Assembly (NCBI RefSeq): GCF_002043095.1 | Contig: NZ_MVOC01000002.1 | Location: forward strand, 148,865 to 212,864 | Length of the DNA: 64,000 bases | Direction of reading: 5' to 3' | Origin: Mycobacterium sp. AT1 | Lineage (GTDB): Bacteria; Actinomycetota; Actinomycetes; Mycobacteriales; Mycobacteriaceae | In this document: one piece after another, positions 35,462-44,481 of the stretch | Layout of the letters: the number at the start of each line of letters is the position of its first letter | How positions within the stretch are numbered: the stretch's first letter is position 1 | Position numbers and translations under genes: made by a program | The notes under the pieces: model-generated | Databases searched by the model: none | What the model was told of the DNA's origin: nothing | The model's input: the letters and a program-made list of their open reading frames with translations, nothing else

Positions 35462-36826
35462 TCAGTTGGCAGTGACGCCGCGCACGAAGGCATCATTCTC
35501 GGCTGCAGAACGTTGCTGCATCGCAAGAGCCGCCGCCAACGTCAGCAGGCACGACGCGAACATGTAAGCCGAGACAGCCAGTGAACTGCCGGTAGCTCCG
35601 ACAAGCCACGCCGCGATCAACGGGGCGAATCCTCCACCCAGAACGGCTCCAATGGCATAGGCCAACGAGGCGCCGCTGTATCTGATCGCCGCAGGGAACA
35701 TTTCTGCGTAGGCCGCGGCCTGCGGGCCGTAGGTGAGGCCGAGCCCGACCGTCAAACCGAGAACAGCGAGCACCATCAGCGGGAGATTGGCAGTGTCCAG
35801 AAGTACGAAGAAGGGAAATGTCCACGCTCCCAGGACAATAGCGCCAACGATATAGGTGCGACGACGGCCCACACGGTCTGACCATTGCGCTGCGAGCACT
35901 GTTGACACACCCCACCCGATGGCTCCAATGCTGCCTATCAGCAACATAGTGGAGGTGTCCTTGCCGAGAGTCTTTGTGCCGTAGGAGGTGAGGAAGCCGA
36001 TTAGCATGTAGCCGTTCAGGTTGCAAGCGATGAAGAGGCCGATCCCGACGAGCAGCTCTTTGCGGTAGTCCCGAAATAGGACGGACAGCGGCGCCCGGGT
36101 GTCCTTCTTGCGCTCCTTCAGCTCGGCGAACACAGGACTCTCATTCACCTTTGATCTGACATAGAACCCAATGACGATCAGAACAGCACTGAGGAGGAAG
36201 GGAATCCGCCATCCCCATGACCGGAACTGTTCATGGGTCGTCATCGTCGAGACGGCCAGGAACACACCGGTCGCGAGAAGTAGCCCAAGCGGGGTGCCCA
36301 GCTGCGGTGCTGAACCGTAGTAGCCGCGACGGGCGGCTGGCGCATGCTCAACCGACATCAGAGCCGCTCCACCCCATTCTCCGCCCGCCGAGATTCCCTG
36401 CAGGAAACGCAGAGCCACGAGCAGAATGGGTGCGGCGATTCCGATTTCGGCGTAAGTCGGGAGTAAGCCAACCCCAACAGTAGAAACACCCATCAGGAGG
36501 AGGGTGACGACAAGCATCGCTTTGCGGCCCCACCGATCACCGAGATGGCCGGCCACGATACCCCCTAGAGGGCGGGCCAGAAAGCTGACGCCGATCGTGG
36601 CCAACGAAGCCAAAATGGCAGCCGAAGCGCCGAGTTGGCTGAAGAACAGGTCACTGAAGACCAAGCCGGCGGCGGACGCGTAGACGAAGAAGTCATACCA
36701 CTCGACCGTTGTTCCGATCATGCTCGCGCGGGCTGCGCGGACAAGCTCCTTCTGTGTCGTCCGATCTACATCCTCCGAGTTCTCCTGTTTGGTGACTGAT
36801 TCGGACAATCTCTCTTCGTTCAGCAT
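35462..36826 (-). CDS. MFS transporter, metabolite:H+ symporter (MHS) type
   Basis: A 454-residue protein with about twelve membrane segments. The start of helix 1 reads MIGTTVEWYDFFVYASAAGLVF and the loop 2-3 motif is GHLGDRWGRKAML, as in the shikimate/proline/citrate MHS group. ATG at 36826 has AGGAAAGG upstream. It ends the minus-strand unit with the isomerase, hydrolase and SDR genes, so it probably imports their substrate, likely an organic acid. Confidence 0.88.
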   Translation of the reverse strand: MLNEERLSESVTKQENSEDVDRTTQKELVRAARASMIGTTVEWYDFFVYASAAGLVFSDLFFSQLGASAAILASLATIGVSFLARPLGGIVAGHLGDRWGRKAMLVVTLLLMGVSTVGVGLLPTYAEIGIAAPILLVALRFLQGISAGGEWGGAALMSVEHAPAARRGYYGSAPQLGTPLGLLLATGVFLAVSTMTTHEQFRSWGWRIPFLLSAVLIVIGFYVRSKVNESPVFAELKERKKDTRAPLSVLFRDYRKELLVGIGLFIACNLNGYMLIGFLTSYGTKTLGKDTSTMLLIGSIGAIGWGVSTVLAAQWSDRVGRRRTYIVGAIVLGAWTFPFFVLLDTANLPLMVLAVLGLTVGLGLTYGPQAAAYAEMFPAAIRYSGASLAYAIGAVLGGGFAPLIAAWLVGATGSSLAVSAYMFASCLLTLAAALAMQQRSAAENDAFVRGVTAN

Positions 36827-36923
36827 GGTGAACGCCTTTCCTGAAAAGGGAGCCAGCACGTCGGGGACAGCCGGCGGAAACTTCGGTCGGCACTTGCCGT
36901 GGCACGGCTTGGTGGTCGCGCGA

Positions 36924-37724
36924 TCAGGACCCCCAAGCAGTCAGGGCGTCCTCGATGGCGGACGCCGTATCGTGGCCGACCGGGATGAATTCCAGGCCGA
37001 TCCAGCCGCCGTACCCGCTTGATTCGACTGCTCGGCGACAGGCAGTCCAGTCGATATCGCCAGTGCCGGGTTGATGACGTCCTGGTACGTCGGCGATCTG
37101 CACGTGCTTGACGATATTCTTTGTCTCACAAAATATTTCGGAAATCTCCCGGAGCTCGGTCTGGTACAGGTGGTACACGTCGAACAGCAGTCCGAGGCTG
37201 TCGGGGTTTCCAGCGGCCTCGCGTAGTGCGACGACGTCGCTGACTCTTCGGGTGAGGTATGTGGGTCGATCTGGGCCTAGGGGTTCGAGTACGAGATCGA
37301 TTCCCGATCCTTCGATGGCCTCCAGTCCGGCGGCGAGATTCGCGGCCGCAGTGTCAAGTTGACGGTCTAGCGGATACTTGCCCATTCGGTTGCCGGTGAG
37401 TGCGTTGACGGTGGTGCAGCCGACATCACGAGCAAAGTTCGTCGCCGCCATCAATTCGGACCGCCACCAATCTGTGGCTTCCGGATTGGCAAGTTCGCCA
37501 TGCGAGCCCTCAGGGCCTGGGTTGACGTTCAGAATTGATACCGCCAAACCCGTTGCAGAAACTTGCTTCTTGATGATGGATTGGTCTTCCCATGGCCAGA
37601 ACTCGACCGCCGTGAATCCGCAGTCCCGTGCTGCGCAGAATCGGTCGGCGAGGGGGTACTCCGTGAACAGAAGCGAGATGTTGGGGCTGAACCGCTGCAC
37701 GAGTCCTTCCCTTCTGGTGGTCAT
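36924..37724 (-). CDS. Hydroxypyruvate isomerase-like TIM barrel
   Basis: This 266-residue protein matches the Hyi/xylose-isomerase-like family: FSPNISLLFTEYPLADRFCAA, AVEFWPWED, LVLEPLGPDRPTYL, LLFDVYHLYQTE, HVQIADVPGRHQPGTGDIDW and WIGLEFIPVG, which carry the metal and substrate residues of hydroxypyruvate isomerase. It would interconvert hydroxypyruvate and tartronate semialdehyde or a similar 3- or 4-carbon pair. It follows the hydrolase gene by 17 bp. Confidence 0.82.
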   Translation of the reverse strand: MTTRREGLVQRFSPNISLLFTEYPLADRFCAARDCGFTAVEFWPWEDQSIIKKQVSATGLAVSILNVNPGPEGSHGELANPEATDWWRSELMAATNFARDVGCTTVNALTGNRMGKYPLDRQLDTAAANLAAGLEAIEGSGIDLVLEPLGPDRPTYLTRRVSDVVALREAAGNPDSLGLLFDVYHLYQTELREISEIFCETKNIVKHVQIADVPGRHQPGTGDIDWTACRRAVESSGYGGWIGLEFIPVGHDTASAIEDALTAWGS

Positions 37725-37741
37725 GTCGGCATCTGGGCAAC

Positions 37742-38740
37742 TTATGATTCGATGTGCTTCTCAAGGAAGGCAGCGAGACTTGCGGTCAGCAGGTCGGGAC
37801 TTTCGTCCGGGATGAAGTGCCCGGCGTCGAGTTCCTCTACCGTGAAGGAGCCGTCGATGTAGGGGGCCCAGACTTCGTCGACGACGAACTCCCGTTTCAT
37901 CAGGCCACGCTTTCCCCAAATCAAGTGGGTGGGGCAGGTGACTCTCACCCCTGCGCTGCGTGCTTGTCGGTCATCGTGCAGATCGATGGTTGCGCTCGCG
38001 CGATAGTCCTCGCACGTGCTGTGAATGCATGCCGGGTCTGCGAACGTCGACTGGTACTCCGCCAAAGCGTCTCTTGCGAACCCGCGAAGGCTGGTGCGCC
38101 CGAAGCCGGTTAGCAGATTGGTCACCCAGTCGTGTGGCGCGGTCCGCAGCAGCGACTCGGGAAGGCCCGCGGGCTGCGAGAGAAACCACCAGTGGAAGTA
38201 GCCGTTCGCAATTGCAGCGTTTACTCGTTCGAAGACTTCGACAGTCGGGGCGATGTCGATCAAACACAGTGCCGACACTCGGTGTGGGTGGTCTTGAGCA
38301 AGGCGGTGCGCGACACGTGCTCCGCGATCGTGGCCCACAACCGAAAAGGTCTCATCGCCAATCTCGTTCATGACTGCTACGACATCGTTTGCCATTGCAC
38401 GCTTGCTGTAATTCTCGTGGTTGGGCAGCCCGAGCGGCTTACTGGACTGCCCATACCCGCGCAGGTCCACACACACAACGCGGTACTTCTGAGCCAAGAC
38501 AGGCGCAACCGCGTGCCAGGCGGCCGAAGTCTGCGGATAGCCGTGCAGGAGTACAACGCTCGGCATCTTGTCGCTGCCGCCGCTGACCAGTGCCCGGATA
38601 TGCACTTCTCCGGTGTCGACTATGCGTTCTCGGAAACCGCTGAACAAATCGAATTCCTCTCCACCGAAATCGCCGACCCTGCCTACGTCACCGATTGCGT
38701 TCAGTTCGGTGCTGCCGTCGTCAGAGCAGCTGTAATCCAC
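37742..38740 (-). CDS. Alpha/beta hydrolase with Asp nucleophile (dehalogenase/epoxide hydrolase-like)
   Basis: The 332-residue protein is an alpha/beta hydrolase whose nucleophile elbow reads VVGHDRGARVAHRLA, with Asp in the nucleophile position. This, with HGYPQTSAAWHAVAPVLA and DLRGYGQSSKP, is the pattern of fluoroacetate dehalogenases and epoxide hydrolases. The His region is DAGHFIPDESP. The first 40 residues are unusual; a later start is possible because the given GTG overlaps the SDR gene by 20 bp. Confidence 0.8.
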   Translation of the reverse strand: MDYSCSDDGSTELNAIGDVGRVGDFGGEEFDLFSGFRERIVDTGEVHIRALVSGGSDKMPSVVLLHGYPQTSAAWHAVAPVLAQKYRVVCVDLRGYGQSSKPLGLPNHENYSKRAMANDVVAVMNEIGDETFSVVGHDRGARVAHRLAQDHPHRVSALCLIDIAPTVEVFERVNAAIANGYFHWWFLSQPAGLPESLLRTAPHDWVTNLLTGFGRTSLRGFARDALAEYQSTFADPACIHSTCEDYRASATIDLHDDRQARSAGVRVTCPTHLIWGKRGLMKREFVVDEVWAPYIDGSFTVEELDAGHFIPDESPDLLTASLAAFLEKHIES

Positions 38741-39446
38741 CCGCTACCGGAATGACTGCTCCGGTAACGTAATCCATCGACATGAGACCCATAATGGCTT
38801 GCGCCACGTCCTCGGGCTTACCGAGTCTCTTTGCAGGAGCGTTGGTTTCGACGAATGTGCGCAATTCATCCCAGTCATGCGTCAGGGGGGTGTCAATGTA
38901 TCCCGGCGCTACCGCATTCACACGCACTTCTGGGCCGCATGCCTTCGCGAGCAGCTCCGTGAGGTGCACGACTCCAGACTTGCTCACTGCGTATGGAATC
39001 GAGCTCCCCATGGGCTTCAGGCCTGCCAAGGACGCGTTGTTGATGATCTGGCCGTGCGTCTGGCGCAGGTGTGGCATAGCTGCCTTGCAGGTGTTCCACA
39101 CCCCCGTGAGATTCACCGCGATGATCCGGTTCCACAACTCGTCCGATACCGCGTCGAGATCGCCGTGCGGGATGGGAACCGCGATGCCCGCGTTGTTTAT
39201 CAGCACGTCAAGCCTGCCGAATTGATCAGTCGCCGCGTGGATCAAGTTCTGCGCCCCCACCGGATCACTGAGGTCCGCGTCGACGTACAGCGACCCCGCC
39301 AAGTCCGCCGCCAAGCCGTCACCCTCCGCCAGTGAGTTGAAGCCGTTGAGGACTACACACCACCCTCTCTCGTGAAGGGTCCTGGCGACCCGCATCCCGA
39401 TACCGCTGGATGAGCCGGTGACGATTGCAACCGATGAGGCCCCCAT
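38721..39446 (-). CDS. Short-chain dehydrogenase/reductase
   Basis: A 241-residue classical SDR: IVTGSSSGIGMRVA, LINNAGIAVPI, the Ser region INNASLAGLK and the catalytic YAVSK. ATG at 39446 has GAAGGGA upstream. It is the first gene of the minus-strand unit (SDR, hydrolase, isomerase, transporter) and faces gntR across a 306-bp control region. It likely oxidises a hydroxy acid or sugar. Confidence 0.87.
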   Translation of the reverse strand: MGASSVAIVTGSSSGIGMRVARTLHERGWCVVLNGFNSLAEGDGLAADLAGSLYVDADLSDPVGAQNLIHAATDQFGRLDVLINNAGIAVPIPHGDLDAVSDELWNRIIAVNLTGVWNTCKAAMPHLRQTHGQIINNASLAGLKPMGSSIPYAVSKSGVVHLTELLAKACGPEVRVNAVAPGYIDTPLTHDWDELRTFVETNAPAKRLGKPEDVAQAIMGLMSMDYVTGAVIPVAGGLQLL

Positions 39447-39550
39447 GCATTTCCCTTCGCTTGCGACGCGGTTTCTCTATGGCGCGCACCGATCCAATGG
39501 GACAGAGCCAGGAACCCCGACACCACCACGCGGCGCACAACTTCTCGCAG

Positions 39551-39598
39551 AACGTTATCGAGTGCAGGCGTTGCCGATTCGGCACGTTATCGTGCAGC
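39551..39598. promoter_or_regulatory. Two in-phase ACGTTATCG repeats in the SDR/gntR control region
   Basis: ACGTTATCG occurs at 39552-39560 and again at 39584-39592, both followed by GTGCAG (the first with one extra A). Their 32-bp distance equals three helical turns. The second copy is also a palindrome, GCACG-TTAT-CGTGC. They lie in the middle of the divergent region and are good candidates for a cooperative GntR operator. A TATACT at 39725-39730 could be the gntR -10 box. Confidence 0.55.
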
Positions 39599-39752
39599 GC
39601 GGAGCGCAAAGATACCTTGCATACATCTGTAAGATATCAGCGTACTGATGCGTGCGCAAGAACACGTTTGCGCTTCAACTCGAGCCAGCTCACATGTCAC
39701 CTCCAGCATCCGATCGCGTCGGCATATACTGGCGAAATATCACAGGAGGGTC

Positions 39753-40448
39753 ATGTCAGAAGCAGAGTCGACGGCCACTTACGCAATGCGCAGCTCTCCG
39801 CGAAACCTGTCGATGACCGAGCAGGTCTACCACCTACTCAAGGAAGACATCCTCCTCGCCCGGTGGAAGCCTGACAGCTCGCTCGTCGAGAGTGAGCTAG
39901 CGCAGTTGTATCGCATGTCGAAGACACCCGTCAGAGAAGCGCTGCGCCTGCTCGTCCGAGATGGGCTGGTCACAGTCTTGCCCCGTAAGGGATATCTCGT
40001 CCGTTCGATAAGTCTCGGCGACACTCGCGAGATCTTCGGACTGCGGAACATGATCGAGCCCGAATTGGCAACAGACGCTGCGCGCTTCGCCAGCGAAGCC
40101 GGGATTGCCAAACTGAGCGCCCTTGTCACCCGTCAACGGGAAGAGTCCGACCTCGATGCGTCGCTGAACGCCGCCCGGCTGTTTCATCTCGAGATAGCAG
40201 AGCAAGCACACAATCAGCGAGCTGCGCAGGTGCTGCTGGGCTTGCTCGATGAGATAAGACGCCTACATCACCTGATGCCGTCGGTGGAGGGTCACATCTG
40301 GTCGAACGAGGAAGTCGGCGCACATGCCGAGATCTTGTCTGCCGTCCAGGCTCGCGACACCGCCCGCGCGCGCGAACTCATGAAACGGCACCTCGACGAG
40401 GTCTCCAGGACCATGCTCTCGTCGCTAACGTCTGTACGCCTGGCTTGA
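39753..40448 (+). CDS. GntR-family regulator (FCD type)
   Basis: The 231-residue protein has a GntR winged helix (about 18-85, TEQVYHLLKEDILLARWKP and YRMSKTPVREALRLL) and an FCD domain (about 90-220). ATG at 39753 has AGGAGGG upstream; the longer frame before it is not coding in character. It faces the SDR unit and precedes the IlvD-type dehydratase gene, so it probably controls both. Confidence 0.88.
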   Translation: MSEAESTATYAMRSSPRNLSMTEQVYHLLKEDILLARWKPDSSLVESELAQLYRMSKTPVREALRLLVRDGLVTVLPRKGYLVRSISLGDTREIFGLRNMIEPELATDAARFASEAGIAKLSALVTRQREESDLDASLNAARLFHLEIAEQAHNQRAAQVLLGLLDEIRRLHHLMPSVEGHIWSNEEVGAHAEILSAVQARDTARARELMKRHLDEVSRTMLSSLTSVRLA

Positions 40449-40555
40449 TGCGCTGAACTGGGCAAGTCCAGCCGCCAGCGCCGCACGAGCTATCTCACCC
40501 CGGCAGTGAGGGCCTCCTTGGTTCGGGAAGTGACGCCCCTCGGCGTAGCATTGCG

Positions 40556-40575
40556 TGAGATCTCAGTGATATATC
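40556..40575 (+). promoter_or_regulatory. Two adjacent palindromes before the dehydratase gene
   Basis: TGAGATCTCA at 40556-40565 and GATATATC at 40568-40575 are perfect palindromes 2 bp apart, about 30-50 bp before the dehydratase ATG at 40606. They are unusually AT-rich for this DNA and may be a regulator site overlapping the promoter. GAGGAG before the ATG is the ribosome site. Confidence 0.4.
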
Positions 40576-40605
40576 TGACGCGATTCAATCGACGAGGAGC
40601 TTTTC

Positions 40606-42321
40606 ATGTCGCAGCGCGGACTCGATCAAGGCGGCGGAGCACTCTTTGCCGATGAGGGCCCAGACGGGTTCCTGCACAGGGCATTTCAGCGTGGGCGTGG
40701 CCTGACGCGCGAGGAGGTGCGGCGCTCCCCCGTGGTGGGCATCTGCTCGAGCTGGAGCGAACTGAATCCCTGCAATGCAGGCCTCCGCGCGCTCGCGGAG
40801 GAAGTCAAGCAGGGGATCATTCACGCGGGTGGCTTGCCGATGGAGTTTCCAACCATCTCGATATCCGAGCCCTACAGTCGACCCACCAGCATGTACCTGC
40901 GGAATCTGATGTCAATGGACGTCGAAGAATCGATTTCGACAGCACCCATTGACGGCGTGGTCCTCCTCGGCGGGTGCGACAAGACAGTGCCTGCTCAGCT
41001 GATGGGCGCAATCAGCGCAGACAAGCCTGCCATCGTGGTGACGGCAGGACCTCGCGAGGTGTCGTGTTGGAAAGGCAACCCCCTTACCATCGACGATGTC
41101 TGGCACCACATCGATCAACGCCGACTTGGATGCGTCTCCGATGCCGACTGGGACGAGCTCGAAGGTGCCCTGAACACCAGTGTCGGAACATGCAACGTCT
41201 TAGGCACCGCCATCACCATGGCTGCAGTCGCCGAGGTACTCGGGTTCGCGATTCCAGGAAGTTCGTTGCCGCCCGCGCCGAGCCGAGCACGTCTGGACAT
41301 CGGGCGGCGCGCCGGCGCGCAGATCGTTGCGACGATCAACCGGGGAATTCGGCCCAGCAAGCTCATCAGTAGGGCCTCTCTGGAGAACGCGTTCCGGGTA
41401 GTCTGCGCTCTCGGCGGCTCAGCGAACTCGGTCGTGCACCTCGAGGCGATCGCGGGGCGGGCAGGTATCACCATCGGGATCGATTCTTTGCGGGAATGGG
41501 GCAGCACCACTCCGACCTTGGCCCGTGTTCGCCCCATGGGACCACATCTACTCTCAGACCTCGATGAGGCTGGCGGCGTCCCCGCCGTTGTCAACGCACT
41601 TCGCGATTCACTCGATCTGAGCCGTCCGGTTGCCAGTGGCGAAACGTGGGGCGAATACCTAGTCGGTCGCGAGTTCAAAACTGACACCGATGTGCTTGCC
41701 ACAGCCGCAAACCCAGTATCTTCACTGGGAGCGTTGCGGGTCGTCGACGGCAACCTGGCCCCGCGTGGTGCATTGCTGAAGGTGTCCGGTGAGTTCGATG
41801 GGCAGGTCCTGCGTAAACGCGCCGTGGTGTTCGACGGCGTGGACGACCTGAACAACCGAATCGACGATGAGTCGCTTGACGTCGATGAAGACTGCGCCCT
41901 GGTCCTGCGCGGCGTCGGAGTCATCGGAGCACCCGGGATGCCTGAGGTCGGCCACATTCCCATTCCCGCCAAGCTCGCGCGCAAAGGAGTCACAGACATG
42001 CTCCGCATCACCGATGCGCGCATGAGCGGCACCGCCACGGGATGCGTTGTCCTGCATGTCACACCGGAGTCCGCGATCGGGGGCCCACTGGCCTACGTTC
42101 GCGACGGCGACGTAATCGAACTCGACATTCCGCAGCAGTCGATCAACCTGCTGGTCGACGATTTCGCCTCGCGTCACCTCCCTTCTGGGACCGCATCTCC
42201 CCCCACCGGACGTGGCTACGGTTGGCTGTTCGCCACGCACACGTTGCAGCCCGATCGTGGGTGCGACTTCGACTTCCTGCGAAAGGACTTCGTAGGGTCG
42301 GCGGACGGAGCCACGGGATGA
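40606..42321 (+). CDS. IlvD/Edd-family dehydratase (sugar-acid dehydratase-like)
   Basis: A 571-residue Fe-S dehydratase. The three cluster cysteines can be placed at Cys56 (ELNPCNAG), Cys124 (GGCDKTVPAQ) and Cys196 (GTCNVLGTAITM), and the C-terminal active-site motif is DARMSGTATGCVVLHVTPE. Family members dehydrate dihydroxy acids or sugar acids. The setting with a beta-hydroxyacid dehydrogenase, SDR and Hyi-like isomerase favours a sugar-acid or hydroxy-acid substrate over branched-chain synthesis. Its stop overlaps the next ATG. Confidence 0.88.
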   Translation: MSQRGLDQGGGALFADEGPDGFLHRAFQRGRGLTREEVRRSPVVGICSSWSELNPCNAGLRALAEEVKQGIIHAGGLPMEFPTISISEPYSRPTSMYLRNLMSMDVEESISTAPIDGVVLLGGCDKTVPAQLMGAISADKPAIVVTAGPREVSCWKGNPLTIDDVWHHIDQRRLGCVSDADWDELEGALNTSVGTCNVLGTAITMAAVAEVLGFAIPGSSLPPAPSRARLDIGRRAGAQIVATINRGIRPSKLISRASLENAFRVVCALGGSANSVVHLEAIAGRAGITIGIDSLREWGSTTPTLARVRPMGPHLLSDLDEAGGVPAVVNALRDSLDLSRPVASGETWGEYLVGREFKTDTDVLATAANPVSSLGALRVVDGNLAPRGALLKVSGEFDGQVLRKRAVVFDGVDDLNNRIDDESLDVDEDCALVLRGVGVIGAPGMPEVGHIPIPAKLARKGVTDMLRITDARMSGTATGCVVLHVTPESAIGGPLAYVRDGDVIELDIPQQSINLLVDDFASRHLPSGTASPPTGRGYGWLFATHTLQPDRGCDFDFLRKDFVGSADGATG

Positions 42322-43295
42322 AGACAGTCGGATTCGTCGGCACGGGCGCCATGGGCAGCGCCATGGTGCACCGCCTGTTGGAACTCGGATACCCCGTCGT
42401 CGTTCACAACCGCACCAAGGCCAATGCGCAGGCGTTGATCTCAAGCGGCGCCTGCTGGGCCGGCAGCGTGGCCGAAGTTGCGCAGCAATGTTCGGTGATC
42501 GTCGGCTGCCTGCGCGACACTGCTGCCGTCGAAGAGGTGTACCTCGGGCCACGCGGACTCCTCGACTCTGCACGACCGGGAACGATCATGATCGAACACG
42601 CGACATTCGCACCCGAGCTCGCGCGCCGAATCTCGAGGGCCGCCGACAGACGGGAGTGCCATTTCCTCGACATTCCCGTGACCGGCGGCCCCACGGGCGC
42701 ACGCGAAGGGACTCTCGCCGGAATGGCAGGTGGGAATCTTGCTGCCATCGAAGCCATTCGGCATGTGGTTGAGCCCTATATCGGCGCGCTGTTGCGCATC
42801 GGCGAGAGCGGGCGTGGCCTAGAGCTCAAATTGGTGAATCAACTGTTGGTCACGACTCATATGGCGGCCGCCGCTGAGGCCAACGCTCTCCTTCGACGGC
42901 TGGGTCTACCCCTGGACACCAGCTTTGAGGTACTCACTCATGGCTGGGCGAACAGCACCATGCTGGCCAGGAGCATGGCCCAACTGAGTTCGGACACGGT
43001 TGAGGGGACTGGAGTAACCATCGAAGGCATGCGCGAAGTCCAGGCGGTGATTGAGTCCATGCTTGAGTCGACGGAATTCCCACTCCCAGTATTTCAAAGC
43101 GCACGTGGATATTTCGAGACCGCGGCAGATGTCGGCCGTGGGCAAAGTGACCCCGCGGCGCTCGCCGACCATGTTTGCCAGATGCGTCGCTGCACCGACG
43201 ATCCGCACCCGTTCCACGGGCGCTCCGAGTCGAACGGCACACCGGAGACCAGCCGCGACCAGACGACGCCGTCAGACCATTCGTCGCAGCAATGA
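42318..43295 (+). CDS. Beta-hydroxyacid dehydrogenase (3-hydroxyisobutyrate / tartronate semialdehyde type)
   Basis: The 325-residue protein has the NAD motif VGFVGTGAMGSAM, the substrate-binding DIPVTGGPTGAREGTLAGMAGG and the catalytic Lys region ELKLVNQLLVTTHMAAAAEA. It starts at the ATG overlapping the dehydratase stop. It is about 30 residues longer than usual, ending in a hydrophilic Ser/Thr/Gln-rich tail. With a Hyi-like isomerase nearby, tartronate semialdehyde is a reasonable but unproven substrate. Confidence 0.87.
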   Translation: MKTVGFVGTGAMGSAMVHRLLELGYPVVVHNRTKANAQALISSGACWAGSVAEVAQQCSVIVGCLRDTAAVEEVYLGPRGLLDSARPGTIMIEHATFAPELARRISRAADRRECHFLDIPVTGGPTGAREGTLAGMAGGNLAAIEAIRHVVEPYIGALLRIGESGRGLELKLVNQLLVTTHMAAAAEANALLRRLGLPLDTSFEVLTHGWANSTMLARSMAQLSSDTVEGTGVTIEGMREVQAVIESMLESTEFPLPVFQSARGYFETAADVGRGQSDPAALADHVCQMRRCTDDPHPFHGRSESNGTPETSRDQTTPSDHSSQQ

Positions 43296-43352
43296 CATTG
43301 CACAGCAGTAACTTTCAGCCAACTGACAGAGTTCCCCGCTATCATCGCGGAC

Positions 43353-44228
43353 ATGTCCGCGTCACGAATTGACAGCGATCACGGCGATCCCAAGCGTGCC
43401 GTCTCACTGCTGGTGCCAGTAGGGAACGAGATGGTTCACGTCCGGAAGGATGGGCCTGAGGAGGGCCCCGCCATCGTGCTGGTACACGGATTCCTCGGTT
43501 CGATGCATTGGTTCGATCGGCTGGTGCCTCTGCTCTCCAACGATTTTCGGGTGATCCGTACAGACTTGATCGGTCACGGGGCATCGAGTGACACCGAGGG
43601 CGGACACTCGCCCGAACAGCAGGGACGAGTACTCAAACACGTCCTCGAGCACCTCGGCGTTACGGGTGGGACCCTGCTCGGCCATTCGTTGGGCGCAGAC
43701 GTCGCGATCGCAGCGCTGGAACAAGGTCTGATCGCCGACGACCTCGTGGTCGTGAACGAGGGCCCGGACTACTCCACCTTCAATCGAAACCGGATCAACC
43801 TGCTCCTTCGCGCACCCCTGATTGGGCCGGCCTTGTATCGCATCCTGCCCACCGCCGCCATCCACACGGCGGTGGCGACGTTCTTCGCGCCCGGGTTCCC
43901 CGTGGCCGGGGCGTTCGACGCACCACTGCAGCCGGTATGGGACGTTCACAAGGTCAAATACCGTTGCTTTCTCGCTTCGCAGGTGCAGAAGGAGCGCTAC
44001 GTTGCGGACCGGCCGCTGGACCAACGGATCAGTGCGCTCGGGATACCCACTTTGGTGCTCTTCGGTGAACGGGACCAGGTATATCGCAGTGCGAGTTCGA
44101 CACTCCGCTATCGCGCAGTGGCCAACGCAACCGTCGAGACCGTCGCCGACGCGGGCCATTCGCCGATCTTGGAAAGTCCTGAGTGGACCGCCGAGACCAT
44201 TCGTCACTTTCTCCTACGCGCATCCTGA
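43353..44228 (+). CDS. Alpha/beta hydrolase
   Basis: A 291-residue cytoplasmic hydrolase with VLVHGFLGSMHWFDRLVPLL, the nucleophile elbow LLGHSLGADVAI, a late Asp in LVLFGERDQVY and His in DAGHSPILE. It lies 57 bp after the beta-hydroxyacid dehydrogenase and is probably part of the same unit. It may open a lactone or ester. The following 253-bp gap to the convergent PrpD gene holds nothing I can support. Confidence 0.82.
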   Translation: MSASRIDSDHGDPKRAVSLLVPVGNEMVHVRKDGPEEGPAIVLVHGFLGSMHWFDRLVPLLSNDFRVIRTDLIGHGASSDTEGGHSPEQQGRVLKHVLEHLGVTGGTLLGHSLGADVAIAALEQGLIADDLVVVNEGPDYSTFNRNRINLLLRAPLIGPALYRILPTAAIHTAVATFFAPGFPVAGAFDAPLQPVWDVHKVKYRCFLASQVQKERYVADRPLDQRISALGIPTLVLFGERDQVYRSASSTLRYRAVANATVETVADAGHSPILESPEWTAETIRHFLLRAS

Positions 44229-44481
44229 TCCGGCGGACCTCGGCGCCGCACCAGACGAGTCGGGCATGTCGTCGCACGCCGTCGAGCCCGACAGCCTCAG
44301 TGAGAGCGAACTACATGACGACACTCCTGCGGCGGATGAAAGAGATTCGACGACAGCCCTCCTGCGGCGCCCGACCATTGTTGCCCCACAGCGTATTCGG
44401 TCCGCTTCCTGGCGTAGAAGATGTAATCGGAGTGGGTGTCAGTGCACCGTAGGTGAATGGAAGCGAGACGACGACGTCAGA

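Noticed and set aside
44229..44481. Possible small gene after the hydrolase (SSHAVEPDSLSESELHDD in one frame)
   Set aside because: It is the out-of-frame continuation of another gene's shadow, ends in Arg/Cys-rich sequence and has no ribosome site.
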